Assembly: GCA_963740605.1 (NCBI GenBank)
Contig: CAVUFC010000014.1
Coordinates: 434,001-498,000 of the forward strand
Direction: 5' to 3'
Source of the DNA: DASSUW01 sp963740605
GTDB taxonomy: Bacteria > Actinomycetota > Thermoleophilia > Solirubrobacterales > Solirubrobacteraceae
Length of the DNA stretch: 64,000 nt
Position 1 is the stretch's first letter, and the number at the start of each line of letters is the position of its first letter. A program made the translations under genes and the position numbers. Shown here piece after piece: positions 39,385 to 48,483 of this stretch. The notes under the pieces are model-generated. The model worked only from the letters and a program-made list of their open reading frames with translations. It was not told the origin of the DNA and ran no database searches.

Positions 39385-42150
39385 ATGCTCGACCCCCACC
39401 TGCCATCGTCGGGGTTGCTCAACCGCGACAGCGAGCGGGAGGAGCTGGAACGACTCGTCGCGGGCGTGCGCGCGGGCCAGAGCCGTGTGCTGGTCCTCCG
39501 CGGCGAGGCGGGCGTCGGCAAGACCGCCCTGCTGCGACACCTGTCCGGAACCGCGACGGGATGCCGGATCGCCCGGGCCGCAGGCGTCGAATCCGAGATG
39601 GAGCTCGCCTTCGCCGGCCTCCACGCGCTGTGCGCGCCGATGCTGGGAGGCCTGGAGCGGCTGCCCGGCCCACAGCGCGACGCGCTGAGCACTGCGTTCG
39701 GCCTGAGCGCCGGACCGCCGCCAGACCGCTTCCTCGTCGGACTGGCGGTGCTGAGCCTGCTGGCCGACGCCGCCGAGGAGCAGCCGCTCGTGTGCATCGT
39801 CGACGACGCGCACTGGCTCGACCGCGTGTCCGCGCAGACGCTCGCGTTCGTCGCGCGCCGGCTCTTGGCGGAGCGGATCGGACTGGTGTTCGCGCGGCGC
39901 GAGTCCAACAACGCGCATGTGCTCGAGGGATTACCGGAATTGGTCGTGGACGGCCTCGCGGACTCCGACGCTTGGGCGTTGCTGGAGTCGAGTGTCCCGG
40001 GGCCGGTCGACGCGCGCGTACGCCGCAGGATCCTCGACGAGACGCGCGGCAACCCGCTGGCGCTGATCGAGCTGCCGCGCGGATTGACGCCGGCGGAGCT
40101 CGCGGGCGGATTCAGGCTCCTGGACGGGCGCCCGCTGGCGGGGCGCATCGAGCAGTCCTTCGTCGAGCGCGTCCGGACCCTCCCGCGCGACACGCAACTG
40201 CTCCTCCTGACGGCAGCGGCGGAGCCGTTGGGCGATCTCGGCCTGCTGTGGCGCGCCGTCGAGCGTCTCGGGATCGGCGCCGAGGCCGCACGGCCGGCCG
40301 AGGCCGGCCGGTTGATCGAGCTCGGCATGCGCGTCCGCTTCACGCATCCGCTCGTCCGCTCCGCCGTCTACCGCGCATCGGACCCTGGTGACCGCCGCGA
40401 CGTGCACCTCGCGCTCGCCGACGCGACCGACCCGGTTCTCGATCCCGACCGTCGCGCGTGGCACCGCGCGCACGCGGCCGCGACGCCGGACGAGGCCGTG
40501 GCCGCGGAGATGGCGCGCTCGGCCGGCCGCGCGCAAGGTCGCGGCGGGCTGGCCGCGGCCGCCGCGTTCCTGCAGCGGGCAGCCGAGCTCACACCGGATC
40601 CCGCCATGCGCGTCGAGCGCTCGCTCGCCGCCGCCCAGGCGAAGCTCGACGTCGCCGACGCCGCAGCCGCGGCCGCACTCCTCGCGGTCGCCGAGCTCGG
40701 ACCGCTCGACGAGCTTCAGCACGCGCGGCTGGAGCGGTTGGGCGCGCAGATCGCGTTCGTCAGCCGGCGCGGGCGCGACGCGCCGCCGCTCCTCCTGGAG
40801 GCGGCCAGGCGGCTCGAGCCCCTGGACGCGAAGATGGCTCGCGAGACCTACCTCGAAGCGATGGCGTCGGCGATGTTCGCGGGGCGCCTCGGCAAGGGCG
40901 CCGATGAGCGCGAGGTGGCCGAGGCCGCGCGCGAGCCGCAGCGCGCGGACGAGCCGAGTGCCGCCGATGTCCTCCTCGACGCCCTCGTGACGCGGTTCAC
41001 GGAGGGCTATGCAGCGTCCGTCGCGCCGCTGACTCGCGCGCTGCGCCCGTTCGGCGAGCCCGACGGCGGCGGTGAGGATCGCCGCTGGCTGTGGCTCGCG
41101 TGCCGCCTCGCGCAGGACCTTTGGGACGACGAGCTCTGGCACCTGCTCGCAACGCGCGGCGTGCGTCTCGCGCGCGAGACCGGCGCGCTCAACCTGCTCC
41201 CGAACGCGCTCAACTATCTCGCCGCCTTCAACGTCCATTCCGGGGCGTTCGCCACCGCCGCGGCGCAGATCGCCGAGGTCGAGGCGATCACGCAGGCGAC
41301 CGGGCTCCCACCGCTCAAGTTCGGGGTGGGGCTGCTGACCGCGGGGCGCGGCGACCAAGCGTTGATGCAGGCGATCACCGACGTAGAGGTACCGGGTGCG
41401 ATCGCACGTGGCGAAGGCTCGGCGGTCGGCGGGTGCGCGTGGTTCACCGCGACACTGCACAACGGCCACGGCCGCTATCGCGAGGCGCTCACCGAGGCGC
41501 AGCACGCATGCGAGCACGAGGACGTCGTGGTCTACGGCCGGGTCTTGGTCGAGCTGATCGAAGCGGGGGTCCGGAGCGACCGGCCGGACGAGGCCGCCGC
41601 CGCGCTCGAGCGCCTGAGCGAACGCACGCGGCCGAGTGGCACCGAATGGGCGCTCGGCATCGAAGCGCGCTGCCGTGCACTCGTGAGCGACGACGAGTCC
41701 TTCTACCGCGAGTCGATCGAGCGGCTCGCGCGCAGCCGCGCGGTCTTCGAGCTCGCGCGCAGCCGTCTCGTGTACGGGGAATGGCTCCGCCGGGAGCATC
41801 GCCGCACGGACGCGCGCGAGCCCCTGCGCGCCGCCCACGAGAGCTTCAGTCACATGGGGGCGGAAGCGTTCGCCGAGCGTGCTCGCCGCGAGCTCCTCGC
41901 CACCGGCGAGACAGTGCGCCGGATCACCGCGGACACGCGCGACGCCCTGACGCCCCAGGAGATCCAGGTCGCCCGGCTGGCCCGCGACGGACAGACCAAC
42001 CCGGAGATCGGCGCGCAGCTCTTCATCAGCCCGCGGACCGTCGAGTACCACCTGCACAAGGTGTTCCGCAAGCTCGACGTCAGCAGCCGCAAGGAGCTCC
42101 GCGACGCGCTCGCGGACACGTCCGGCCAGGCGGTCCTGGGCTCCGTCTGA
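39385..42150 (+). CDS. LAL-type LuxR-family transcriptional regulator
   Basis: 921 residues from ATG 39385. An N-terminal AAA/STAND ATPase (Walker A LRGEAGVGKTALLRHL, Walker B LVCIVDDAHWLD) spans about 10-330. A long helical-repeat sensor region follows to about 840. A C-terminal LuxR HTH closes it (LTPQEIQVARLARDGQTNPE, SPRTVEYHLHKVFRKLDVSS). Such large ATP-binding activators respond to small inducers. A GGGGAGATTCCCC palindrome lies just downstream, before the DUF4242 gene, making that gene a likely target. Confidence 0.9.
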   Translation: MLDPHLPSSGLLNRDSEREELERLVAGVRAGQSRVLVLRGEAGVGKTALLRHLSGTATGCRIARAAGVESEMELAFAGLHALCAPMLGGLERLPGPQRDALSTAFGLSAGPPPDRFLVGLAVLSLLADAAEEQPLVCIVDDAHWLDRVSAQTLAFVARRLLAERIGLVFARRESNNAHVLEGLPELVVDGLADSDAWALLESSVPGPVDARVRRRILDETRGNPLALIELPRGLTPAELAGGFRLLDGRPLAGRIEQSFVERVRTLPRDTQLLLLTAAAEPLGDLGLLWRAVERLGIGAEAARPAEAGRLIELGMRVRFTHPLVRSAVYRASDPGDRRDVHLALADATDPVLDPDRRAWHRAHAAATPDEAVAAEMARSAGRAQGRGGLAAAAAFLQRAAELTPDPAMRVERSLAAAQAKLDVADAAAAAALLAVAELGPLDELQHARLERLGAQIAFVSRRGRDAPPLLLEAARRLEPLDAKMARETYLEAMASAMFAGRLGKGADEREVAEAAREPQRADEPSAADVLLDALVTRFTEGYAASVAPLTRALRPFGEPDGGGEDRRWLWLACRLAQDLWDDELWHLLATRGVRLARETGALNLLPNALNYLAAFNVHSGAFATAAAQIAEVEAITQATGLPPLKFGVGLLTAGRGDQALMQAITDVEVPGAIARGEGSAVGGCAWFTATLHNGHGRYREALTEAQHACEHEDVVVYGRVLVELIEAGVRSDRPDEAAAALERLSERTRPSGTEWALGIEARCRALVSDDESFYRESIERLARSRAVFELARSRLVYGEWLRREHRRTDAREPLRAAHESFSHMGAEAFAERARRELLATGETVRRITADTRDALTPQEIQVARLARDGQTNPEIGAQLFISPRTVEYHLHKVFRKLDVSSRKELRDALADTSGQAVLGSV

Positions 42151-42159
42151 GCAAAGACA

Positions 42160-42172
42160 GGGGAGATTCCCC
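42160..42172. promoter_or_regulatory. GGGGAGATTCCCC palindrome
   Basis: A 13-bp inverted repeat (GGGGA, 3-base centre, TCCCC) lies nine bases after the LAL stop and 40 bases before the DUF4242 start. It is in position to act as an operator for the LAL regulator or as a promoter element of the next gene. Confidence 0.45.
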
Positions 42173-42212
42173 GTTTCGATGCGCGCTGCGCGACCGTAGC
42201 TTCGGCGACGCA

Positions 42213-42512
42213 ATGCCGACCTACCTGATCGAGAGCTATCTGCCGCGTTCCCGCTCCGGCGAGCTGCCCGCTGTGGTCAGCCGCCTGCGGCATGCAACGG
42301 AGACGCTCACGTCCGAGGGCACGCTCGTGCGCCACCTGCGCTCGACGTTCCTGCCCACCGACGAGCTCTGCCTCCACCTGATGGAGGCAGAGTCTGCCGC
42401 GACGGTAGGCGAGGCGAGTCGACGTGCGGCGATCGAGCCTTCGCGAGTGGTACAAGCCCTGGCCGTCGCGCCCACGGATGCACCCGGAGGTGCGCCATGC
42501 GGACATCAGTGA
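42213..42512 (+). CDS. DUF4242 (SCO4226-like) small protein
   Basis: A 99-residue protein starting at ATG 42213 with MPTYLIESYLPRSR, followed by ETLTSEGTLVRHLRSTFLPT and ELCLHLMEAESAATVGEASR. This is the ferredoxin-like fold of the DUF4242/SCO4226 nickel-binding group, often encoded next to large LuxR regulators. Metal-binding residues cannot be confirmed by eye. The stop overlaps the following lipoprotein start by 16 bases, so the two are coupled. Confidence 0.7.
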   Translation: MPTYLIESYLPRSRSGELPAVVSRLRHATETLTSEGTLVRHLRSTFLPTDELCLHLMEAESAATVGEASRRAAIEPSRVVQALAVAPTDAPGGAPCGHQ

Positions 42513-42883
42513 TCCTCACCGGCCTCGTCGTGAGCGCGGCCGTCGCCGCCGGGTGCGGCGAGAACGCACGGCAGGAGCGGGCGGCGAAGGGGCCGGCCGT
42601 CACGCTCGCCGAGCGGGAGGCCCAGCTCGAGCAGGACCCGTACGACCTGGCGTGCGCCGACCTGGCCGACAAGGTGGCGTCTGCGCGCATGACGCGCCAG
42701 GTGCAGTTCGCCCTTGCCGACGACGCCCGCATTCCGGACATGAGCCCGCTGCGCGCGTCCCAGAGCATCTTTTTCGCCATCACGGAGATCTGCAAGGACA
42801 AGCCGGCGTCGTACAAGCCCGCGCGGCCGGCGATCGCGGGCGTGCGCCGCGGTGAGTTCGTGGCCGACCTCAGCTCGCCCTGA
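42497..42883 (+). CDS. Small lipoprotein
   Basis: 128 residues from ATG 42497 with a lipoprotein signal (SVILTGLVVSAAVAAGC): the lipobox AVAAGC places acylated Cys at about residue 19. The mature part is helical and charged (VTLAEREAQLEQDPYDLACA, IFFAITEICKDKPASYKPA) with two further Cys that could form a disulfide. No known family. It sits on the outer face of the membrane. It is co-translated with the DUF4242 protein. Confidence 0.7.
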   Translation: MRTSVILTGLVVSAAVAAGCGENARQERAAKGPAVTLAEREAQLEQDPYDLACADLADKVASARMTRQVQFALADDARIPDMSPLRASQSIFFAITEICKDKPASYKPARPAIAGVRRGEFVADLSSP

Positions 42884-42923
42884 TCGGCTGCCACGTTCCG
42901 GAGTAGGCTCGGTCTCCACTCCC

Positions 42924-45677
42924 ATGGAGGCCGAGCTCATCGGAAGGGACGAGGAGCTGCAGCGCGTGCAGCAATTCGTCGAGGCCGTTCCAATCGGCGC
43001 CCGGGCGTTCCTGATCACGGGCGACGCCGGAGTCGGTAAGACGTCGCTCTGGGAGGCGGCACTGGACCGGGCAGATTCGGCTGGCCTGGAGGCGCTGGTT
43101 GCGCGCCCGACCGAGGCGGAGACGAGCTTCGCCCACGCGGCGCTCGGCGACCTGCTCGGCGCTCATCGTGAGCTGCTGGCGGATCTGCCGCGTCCGCAGC
43201 GCCGTGCGCTCGAGGTCGCGCTTCTGATGGCCGACCGCGGCGAGCCGCCGGACCGCCAGACCGTCGCACTGGCCACGCTTTCCGCGCTCCGTACGCTCGC
43301 GCGTACGTCGCCGCTCGTCGTCGCCGTCGATGACGTGCAGTGGCTCGACCGGCCGAGTTCGGCGGTGCTCGCCTTCGCGGCGCGGCGCCTGACCGACGAG
43401 CCGATCGGGCTCCTGATCGCCGAACGCACGGCGGGTACGGCTCCCGCGCCGCTCGGCCTCGATCGGCTGCCGGCGGCCGAAAGGCTCGAGCGGCTCGACC
43501 TGACACCGCTCAGTCTCGGCGCCGTCCAGCGACTGCTGCAGCGGCGGCTCGGCTGGGTGCCCTCGCGTCCCGTGCTCCATCACGTGCACGAGCTTTCAGG
43601 CGGAAATCCGTTCTTCGCGCTCGAGCTCGGGCGTGCGGTACAGGCCGGTTCGCTGCACCTGGAACCCGGTGAGCGGTTGCCGGTGACGCTCGACGCCCTC
43701 GTCGGCGCCCGCCTCAACAGCCTACCGACCGCCGCGCGACGCGGCCTCGCTGTCGCGGCGTCGATGGCCCAGCCGACGCTGCAGGTCGTGACCGCGGTGG
43801 CCGGTGACAACGCCTTGGCCGATGCCGAGCGTGCCCAGATCGTCGACATCCACGAGGGCATCGTGCGCTTCGCCCACCCGCTGCTCGCCTCGGGCGCCTA
43901 CGCCGCGATCGACCCGGCGGCCCGGCGCGCGATGCACGCGGCGGTCGCCGAGCGCGTCGGCGAGCCGGAGGAGCGAGCACGGCACCTCGCGCTCGCCGCG
44001 ACCGGCCCGGACGAGGCCGTCGCCGGCGCCCTCGAAGACGCAGCCCGACGCGCCGAAGCGCGGGGCGCCCCGGCGGCCGCGGCCGACCTGCTGGAGCGGG
44101 CCCTCCGCCTGACCCCGAACGGCCACACCGCCGAGGCCCGTCGCAGAACCATCGACGCCGCCTTCTGCGTGTTCCAGTCCGGCGACACCCGGCGGTCGCG
44201 CGAGATGCTCGACAAGCTCGTCGATGCGTCCGAGCGCGGCCCGGCTCGGGCGCAAGCCCTCGTGCAGTTGGCGCTGGTGCGCGGCTTCGACGACGACCTG
44301 CGCGCGGCTGACGCGCTCCTGCGCCAGGCGATCGCGGAAGCCCAGGGCGCCGACGAGCTGCTGGCCGAGGCGCACAACGAGCTCGCCGGGATCCTTTTCC
44401 GCCTCCGCGAGCGGCTGTGCGAGGCCGTCGACCACGCTAAGGCAGCCTCAGGCTCGGGGCGAGTCGGGACCACGACCGCTGCGCTCGGGTCTCGCCTGCT
44501 GGCCGAAGCGGCGCTCGGCGACCCGGAGGCGCACTCCACACTCCGTCGCGCGCTGGAACTGGACGCGCGGTTCCGCCCACGCCGGGCGATCACGCGGCCG
44601 CTGTTCCAGGTGGCGTTCACGTGGCTCTGGTGGGATGAGCTGGAGCGCGCGCACGCCGCATTCGAGACGTTGCGCGTGCAGACCCTCGAGATCGGCGACG
44701 AGAGCTCGCTTGCGTACGTGCTGGTCATGGGCGCGCAGATCGAATGCGTGCGCGGCAACCTGCAGAGCGCGATCCGGTACGCGGACGAGGGCTACACGCT
44801 GACCGAGCAGACGGGCCAGGCGACCGTCGGCGGCTACCTTCTCGCGCTCCGGGCGCTCGCCGACGCGATCGGGGGTGACGTCGATGCGGGCCGCGGGCGC
44901 GCTGCGCGTGCACTCGAGATCGCGGCTCGCACGAACGGCCGGCCCGCCGAGCACTTCGCGCGTGCCGCCCTCGGACTGCTCGAGCAATCGGTAGGCCGCC
45001 CGGCCGAGGTCGTTCGCGCCCTGGGTCCACTCGTGGACTTCCTGCGCGCGGAGCAGATCGCCGAGCCGGGCACGGCGCGCGTCGTCCCGGACCAGGTCGA
45101 GGCGCTGATCGCGATCGGCGAGTTGGCGGCGGCCGAGGAGCTGCTCGGGTGGTTTGCGGCGAACGCCCGGCGGCTGGACCGCACATCTGCGCTGGCCGCA
45201 GCGGCACGCTGCCGCGGGCTGCTCGCGGGCGCGCGCGGGAACGTGGACACCGCCGTCCGCGAGCTGCAGGGCGCACTCGCGATGCACGAGGGCGTCGCCA
45301 TCCCGCTCGACCTGGCCCGCACGCGGCTCGCCTACGGCTCGGCCCTGCGCCGGTCACGGCAGAAGGCGGGCGCGCGCAAGGCGCTCGAGGCCGCCTACGA
45401 CGGGTTCGCCGGACTCGGAGCATCCGTGTGGGCCGCGCGAGCCGAGGCCGAGCTCGCGCGAGTCGGCGGCCGGCCACCGTCCTCGGGGGCGCTGACACCG
45501 ACCGAGCGGCGGGTGGCCGAGCTGGTCGCCCAAGGGCTCCAGACCAAGCAGGTCGCCGGCCGGCTCTTCGTGTCGCCGAAGACCGTGGAAGGCCATCTCA
45601 CACGCATCTACGGCAAGCTCGGCGTAGGCTCACGCACCGAGCTCACCCGGCGCTTGGACAGTGACGACCCGCCCTAG
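42924..45677 (+). CDS. LAL-type LuxR-family transcriptional regulator
   Basis: 917 residues from ATG 42924 (MEAELIGRDEELQRVQQFVE). The AAA module has Walker A LITGDAGVGKTSLWEAAL and Walker B LVVAVDDVQWLDRPSS; helical repeats fill about 330-840. The HTH is at the C-terminus (LTPTERRVAELVAQGLQTKQ, SPKTVEGHLTRIYGKLGVGS). It is a paralogue of the gene at 39385, the two separated only by the DUF4242 and lipoprotein genes. Its target is unknown. Confidence 0.9.
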   Translation: MEAELIGRDEELQRVQQFVEAVPIGARAFLITGDAGVGKTSLWEAALDRADSAGLEALVARPTEAETSFAHAALGDLLGAHRELLADLPRPQRRALEVALLMADRGEPPDRQTVALATLSALRTLARTSPLVVAVDDVQWLDRPSSAVLAFAARRLTDEPIGLLIAERTAGTAPAPLGLDRLPAAERLERLDLTPLSLGAVQRLLQRRLGWVPSRPVLHHVHELSGGNPFFALELGRAVQAGSLHLEPGERLPVTLDALVGARLNSLPTAARRGLAVAASMAQPTLQVVTAVAGDNALADAERAQIVDIHEGIVRFAHPLLASGAYAAIDPAARRAMHAAVAERVGEPEERARHLALAATGPDEAVAGALEDAARRAEARGAPAAAADLLERALRLTPNGHTAEARRRTIDAAFCVFQSGDTRRSREMLDKLVDASERGPARAQALVQLALVRGFDDDLRAADALLRQAIAEAQGADELLAEAHNELAGILFRLRERLCEAVDHAKAASGSGRVGTTTAALGSRLLAEAALGDPEAHSTLRRALELDARFRPRRAITRPLFQVAFTWLWWDELERAHAAFETLRVQTLEIGDESSLAYVLVMGAQIECVRGNLQSAIRYADEGYTLTEQTGQATVGGYLLALRALADAIGGDVDAGRGRAARALEIAARTNGRPAEHFARAALGLLEQSVGRPAEVVRALGPLVDFLRAEQIAEPGTARVVPDQVEALIAIGELAAAEELLGWFAANARRLDRTSALAAAARCRGLLAGARGNVDTAVRELQGALAMHEGVAIPLDLARTRLAYGSALRRSRQKAGARKALEAAYDGFAGLGASVWAARAEAELARVGGRPPSSGALTPTERRVAELVAQGLQTKQVAGRLFVSPKTVEGHLTRIYGKLGVGSRTELTRRLDSDDPP

Positions 45678-45705
45678 CGGGTGCCGGTGATCGAGTCGAG
45701 CTCGA

Positions 45706-46269
45706 TCAGGCGAACCGCTTGACGAACGCGAGCGCGGTGTCGGCGACCTCGCGCCAGCCGCTGTCGATCGTGAGGGCGTGCCCGCGGTTCTCGATCTCGA
45801 CGACCTCGGTGACGCCTGCGTTGTCCTTCTGCTGTTTGTAGGCCGCGTTGGCGAGCGCCCAGGGGACGGTGTGGTCCTTCTCGCCGGAGATGACCAGCAA
45901 CGGTCCCCGGTCGGGGTTGTCGGTGTCGACCTTCACCTCTGTCCACGGGTTGAGGTTCGCCGTTGCTGCCTGGAAGAGCGGGCGGCCGGGCGCCGGGACC
46001 GCGAACGTCTCGTAGAGCTCCTTCGCCTCGTCCTCGCCGACCGCGTTCGCGAACGCATAGCGGAACTGGTCGTAGGTCAGCGGGATCGCGCGGTTGCGGT
46101 TGGCGGGGTTGCCGAGCACGGGCGATCCCGCCTTGAGCGCAGAGATCGGGAGCGGCAGCACGCCGCGGAAGGGCGCAGGGTCGATCGCCACCGCCGCAAC
46201 GGAGAGCCCGCGGCCGGCGACGATCTGCGCGAGCAGGCCGCCGAACGAGTGTCCGATCACCGCCGGCTT
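45706..46269 (-). pseudogene. 5'-truncated alpha/beta hydrolase
   Basis: The frame is intact from about KPAVIGHSFGGLLAQIVAG to the stop at 45706. It includes the nucleophile elbow GHSFGG, VISGEKDHTVPW (acid) and IENRGHALTID (base His). Everything before the elbow, including the HGxx oxyanion strand and start codon region (about 80-90 residues), is missing. Homology stops at about 46269 and is replaced, on the opposite strand, by a PucR fragment. A GTG at 46260 could still initiate, but a working hydrolase is unlikely. Confidence 0.8.
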
Positions 46270-46274
46270 GCGGT

Positions 46275-46475
46275 GGCGACGCGGTCCTGGCGACCGTCCA
46301 ACGCTTCCTCGACAACGACGGCAATGCCGAGACCACCGCCCGCGACGTCGGCGTCCACGTCAACACCATCCGCCACCGGCTCAGCCGCTTCGAAGAGGCC
46401 ACCGGCCGGTCGCTCCGCAAGACCGAGACGCTCGCCGATACGTGGTGGGCCTTTCAGCGCCGTCGCCTGAGTTGA
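46275..46475 (+). pseudogene. C-terminal fragment of a PucR/CdaR-type regulator
   Basis: In frame from 46275 the sequence reads LATVQRFLDNDGNAETTARD, then VGVHVNTIRHRLSRFEEATG and a short tail to TGA 46475. This is the terminal HTH_30 domain of PucR-family regulators (TAxxLxVHxNTxxxRLxRxEExTG). No start codon or upstream domain exists. Upstream the DNA turns directly into the truncated hydrolase on the other strand. Clear remnant. Confidence 0.82.
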
Positions 46476-46520
46476 CAGGCGCGCTCAAGTCGCGCCTGCC
46501 GCTTGTCGATTGCACCTGAA

Positions 46521-47549
46521 ATGGCACAGGGCGGACGACTCCTTCCTCGACAGCTCGCGCGGCGGCTGTGGCCGTTCGCGACGGTCGCGTGGTTCGGTGT
46601 GCTCCTCCTGCCGATGCCGGGCCATCCGATCGACGCCGGCTGGTACGCCGTCGGCACTGCGCTCACGGCGGCGGTGACGTTGAGCGTGATCTGGGCGCCA
46701 TGGCACCGCGCGCCCGTGGCGTCGCGCCTGCTGCCGGCGCTCGCCTACCTCGTAGCCGTCGGGTCGCTGCGCCACGCCGCAGGCGGCAACGCGAGCGGCG
46801 TCGGCTCACTCGTCCTCTTGCCGGTCCTCTGGGTTGCGCTCTACGGCACGCGCCGTGAGCTCGTCGTCGTCCTGACCGGCGTCGCGCTCACGTTCGCGAT
46901 CCCGCTCCTCGTGGTCGGAGCCCCCGACTACCCGGCCTCTGGCTGGCGCGGCGGCTTCTTCACCACGTTGCTCGCGACGATGATCGGCACGACCGTTCAG
47001 CGCCTGATCACGCGTGTACGCGCCCAGGCCGCCACCGCACGCGCCGCCGAGCGCGAGCGCGAGCGACTGTTCGCCCAGGTCGAGCAACTCGCGCGGACCG
47101 ACCCGCTCACCGGCGTCGGCAACCGGCGCGCATGGGCAGACGCAGTCGAGCGCGCCTTGGCGAACGCGGCCCGCCGCGAAACTCCCGTCACGCTCGCACT
47201 GCTCGACCTGGATGGGTTCAAGACGCTCAACGACACCGCCGGACATCACGCCGGAGACATCGCGCTGCAGGAATGTGCGCACGCATGGACCGCGGAGCTG
47301 CGCGCCGGCGACACCATCGCCCGCCTCGGCGGCGACGAGTTCGGTGTTCTGTTCCCGGACTGCGACGCGGCCGAAGCCGAGCGAGTCGTCAGCCGCCTGC
47401 GCGACGCCACGGCGGGTCGCCTCAGCTGCTCCGCCGGTCTCGCCGAATGGGACGGGGCCGAGTCAAGCGACGAGTGGCAGCGGCGCGCCGACGCCGCGCT
47501 CTACGCCGCGAAGCACCGCAACCTCGACCGTCCCACGCAATCCGTGTAA
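46521..47549 (+). CDS. Membrane-bound GGDEF diguanylate cyclase
   Basis: 342 residues from ATG 46521 (a TTG at 46503 is possible). Five or six N-terminal helices (about 15-165) form a membrane sensor, with a coiled linker of repeated AAERERERLFAQVEQLA. The GGDEF domain (about 180-340) has DPLTGVGNRRAW, LALLDLDGFKTLNDTAGHH and an intact RLGGDEFGVLF active site. It should make cyclic di-GMP. No EAL domain. It lies just after the PucR scar and is convergent with the methyltransferase. Confidence 0.9.
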   Translation: MAQGGRLLPRQLARRLWPFATVAWFGVLLLPMPGHPIDAGWYAVGTALTAAVTLSVIWAPWHRAPVASRLLPALAYLVAVGSLRHAAGGNASGVGSLVLLPVLWVALYGTRRELVVVLTGVALTFAIPLLVVGAPDYPASGWRGGFFTTLLATMIGTTVQRLITRVRAQAATARAAERERERLFAQVEQLARTDPLTGVGNRRAWADAVERALANAARRETPVTLALLDLDGFKTLNDTAGHHAGDIALQECAHAWTAELRAGDTIARLGGDEFGVLFPDCDAAEAERVVSRLRDATAGRLSCSAGLAEWDGAESSDEWQRRADAALYAAKHRNLDRPTQSV

Positions 47550-47592
47550 CTGCGGCGCCGAGGTGCGGTTCGCTCGACGCTGATCTGCTGAC

Positions 47593-48402
47593 CTAGTTCT
47601 CCGCCGTCAGGACGGCCTGGATCAGCCGCGTCCGGTTCTCGGCGAGGTTGCGCACGAGGTTTGCCGCCTTGACCCGAAAGTCCGGAACGAACACGTGGAG
47701 TCCGAGCGGCGGTGGATCGCCGGCGAGGAAGTCGCGCATGGCCTTCGGCGCGGGTCCGGTCAGGTCGTTCCAGTGCGTGGTCGCGAAGCCGGCCTCGCCG
47801 AGCAGCTCGGCGAGCCGTTCGGGGGTGACGAGATGGCTCTGATCGGGCGATGTCGCCCACGGGACCGGGAAATGAACCGGTCCGCCGGAACCGGCGGTCA
47901 CGTCCCACAACGCGAGGCGACCGCCGGGCGCAAGAACGCGACGTGCCTCGGCGTAGAGCCGGCGCTTGTCGGCGACGTTCATCTGGACGTGCTGGCTGAA
48001 CACGACGTCGAAGGACCCGTCCTCGAATGGGAGCTCCGTGACGTCGGCAGTCATGACCTCGATCAGGTCGCCCAGCCCGACGGCGTCGTTCAGCCACGCC
48101 GCGACGCCGCAGTATTCGGACGTCAGGTCGACCGCGGTGACACGGGCGCCCCGCTCGGCGGCGATCAACCGGGCGGTCCCGCCGATTCCGGTGCCGGCAT
48201 CGAGGACATGGTCGCCGGCGCCGACCTGCGCGAGGTCGACCAGCGCGGCGGTGGCGAGGCGGCCGAGGCTGTGGAAGTCCTCGAGCATCGCAAGCTCGGA
48301 CGGTCCGATCGCGTGGATGTCCCTGCCGGCGGCCGTCAAGGCCCGTTCGATATCGGAGCGCGCCCGGCCGGTGGAGTAGAGCTGTTCGATCGTGGTTCTC
48401 AT
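47593..48402 (-). CDS. SAM-dependent methyltransferase
   Basis: 269 residues from ATG 48402 after GAGGGA. Class I fold: motif I HVLDAGTGIGGTARLIA, motif II VTAVDLTSEYC, motif III region LPFEDGSFDVVFSQHVQMNV and RVLAPGGRLALWDVTAG. The profile is like sarcosine/dimethylglycine or ubiquinone/menaquinone-type methyltransferases; the acceptor is unknown. It is divergent from a TetR regulator across 81 bases holding two TetR-type operators, so it is probably repressed by that regulator. Confidence 0.88.
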   Translation of the reverse strand: MRTTIEQLYSTGRARSDIERALTAAGRDIHAIGPSELAMLEDFHSLGRLATAALVDLAQVGAGDHVLDAGTGIGGTARLIAAERGARVTAVDLTSEYCGVAAWLNDAVGLGDLIEVMTADVTELPFEDGSFDVVFSQHVQMNVADKRRLYAEARRVLAPGGRLALWDVTAGSGGPVHFPVPWATSPDQSHLVTPERLAELLGEAGFATTHWNDLTGPAPKAMRDFLAGDPPPLGLHVFVPDFRVKAANLVRNLAENRTRLIQAVLTAEN

Positions 48403-48422
48403 GCTTCGATTCCCTCGAGGCG

Positions 48423-48441
48423 TTGTGGACACTGTCCACAA
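48423..48441. promoter_or_regulatory. TetR-type operator 1
   Basis: TTGTGGACACTGTCCACAA is a perfect 19-bp palindrome 20 bases upstream of the methyltransferase start. It is probably bound by the divergently encoded TetR protein. Confidence 0.75.
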
Positions 48442-48452
48442 TAGCTCGCCAT

Positions 48453-48467
48453 GTGGACGCTGTCCAC
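48453..48467. promoter_or_regulatory. TetR-type operator 2
   Basis: GTGGACGCTGTCCAC shares the GTGGAC/GTCCAC arms with operator 1; centres are 28 bases apart. It lies 16 bases before the chosen TetR start and overlaps a less likely upstream ATG. Confidence 0.7.
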
Positions 48468-48483
48468 TAAGATTGCGGCACGA

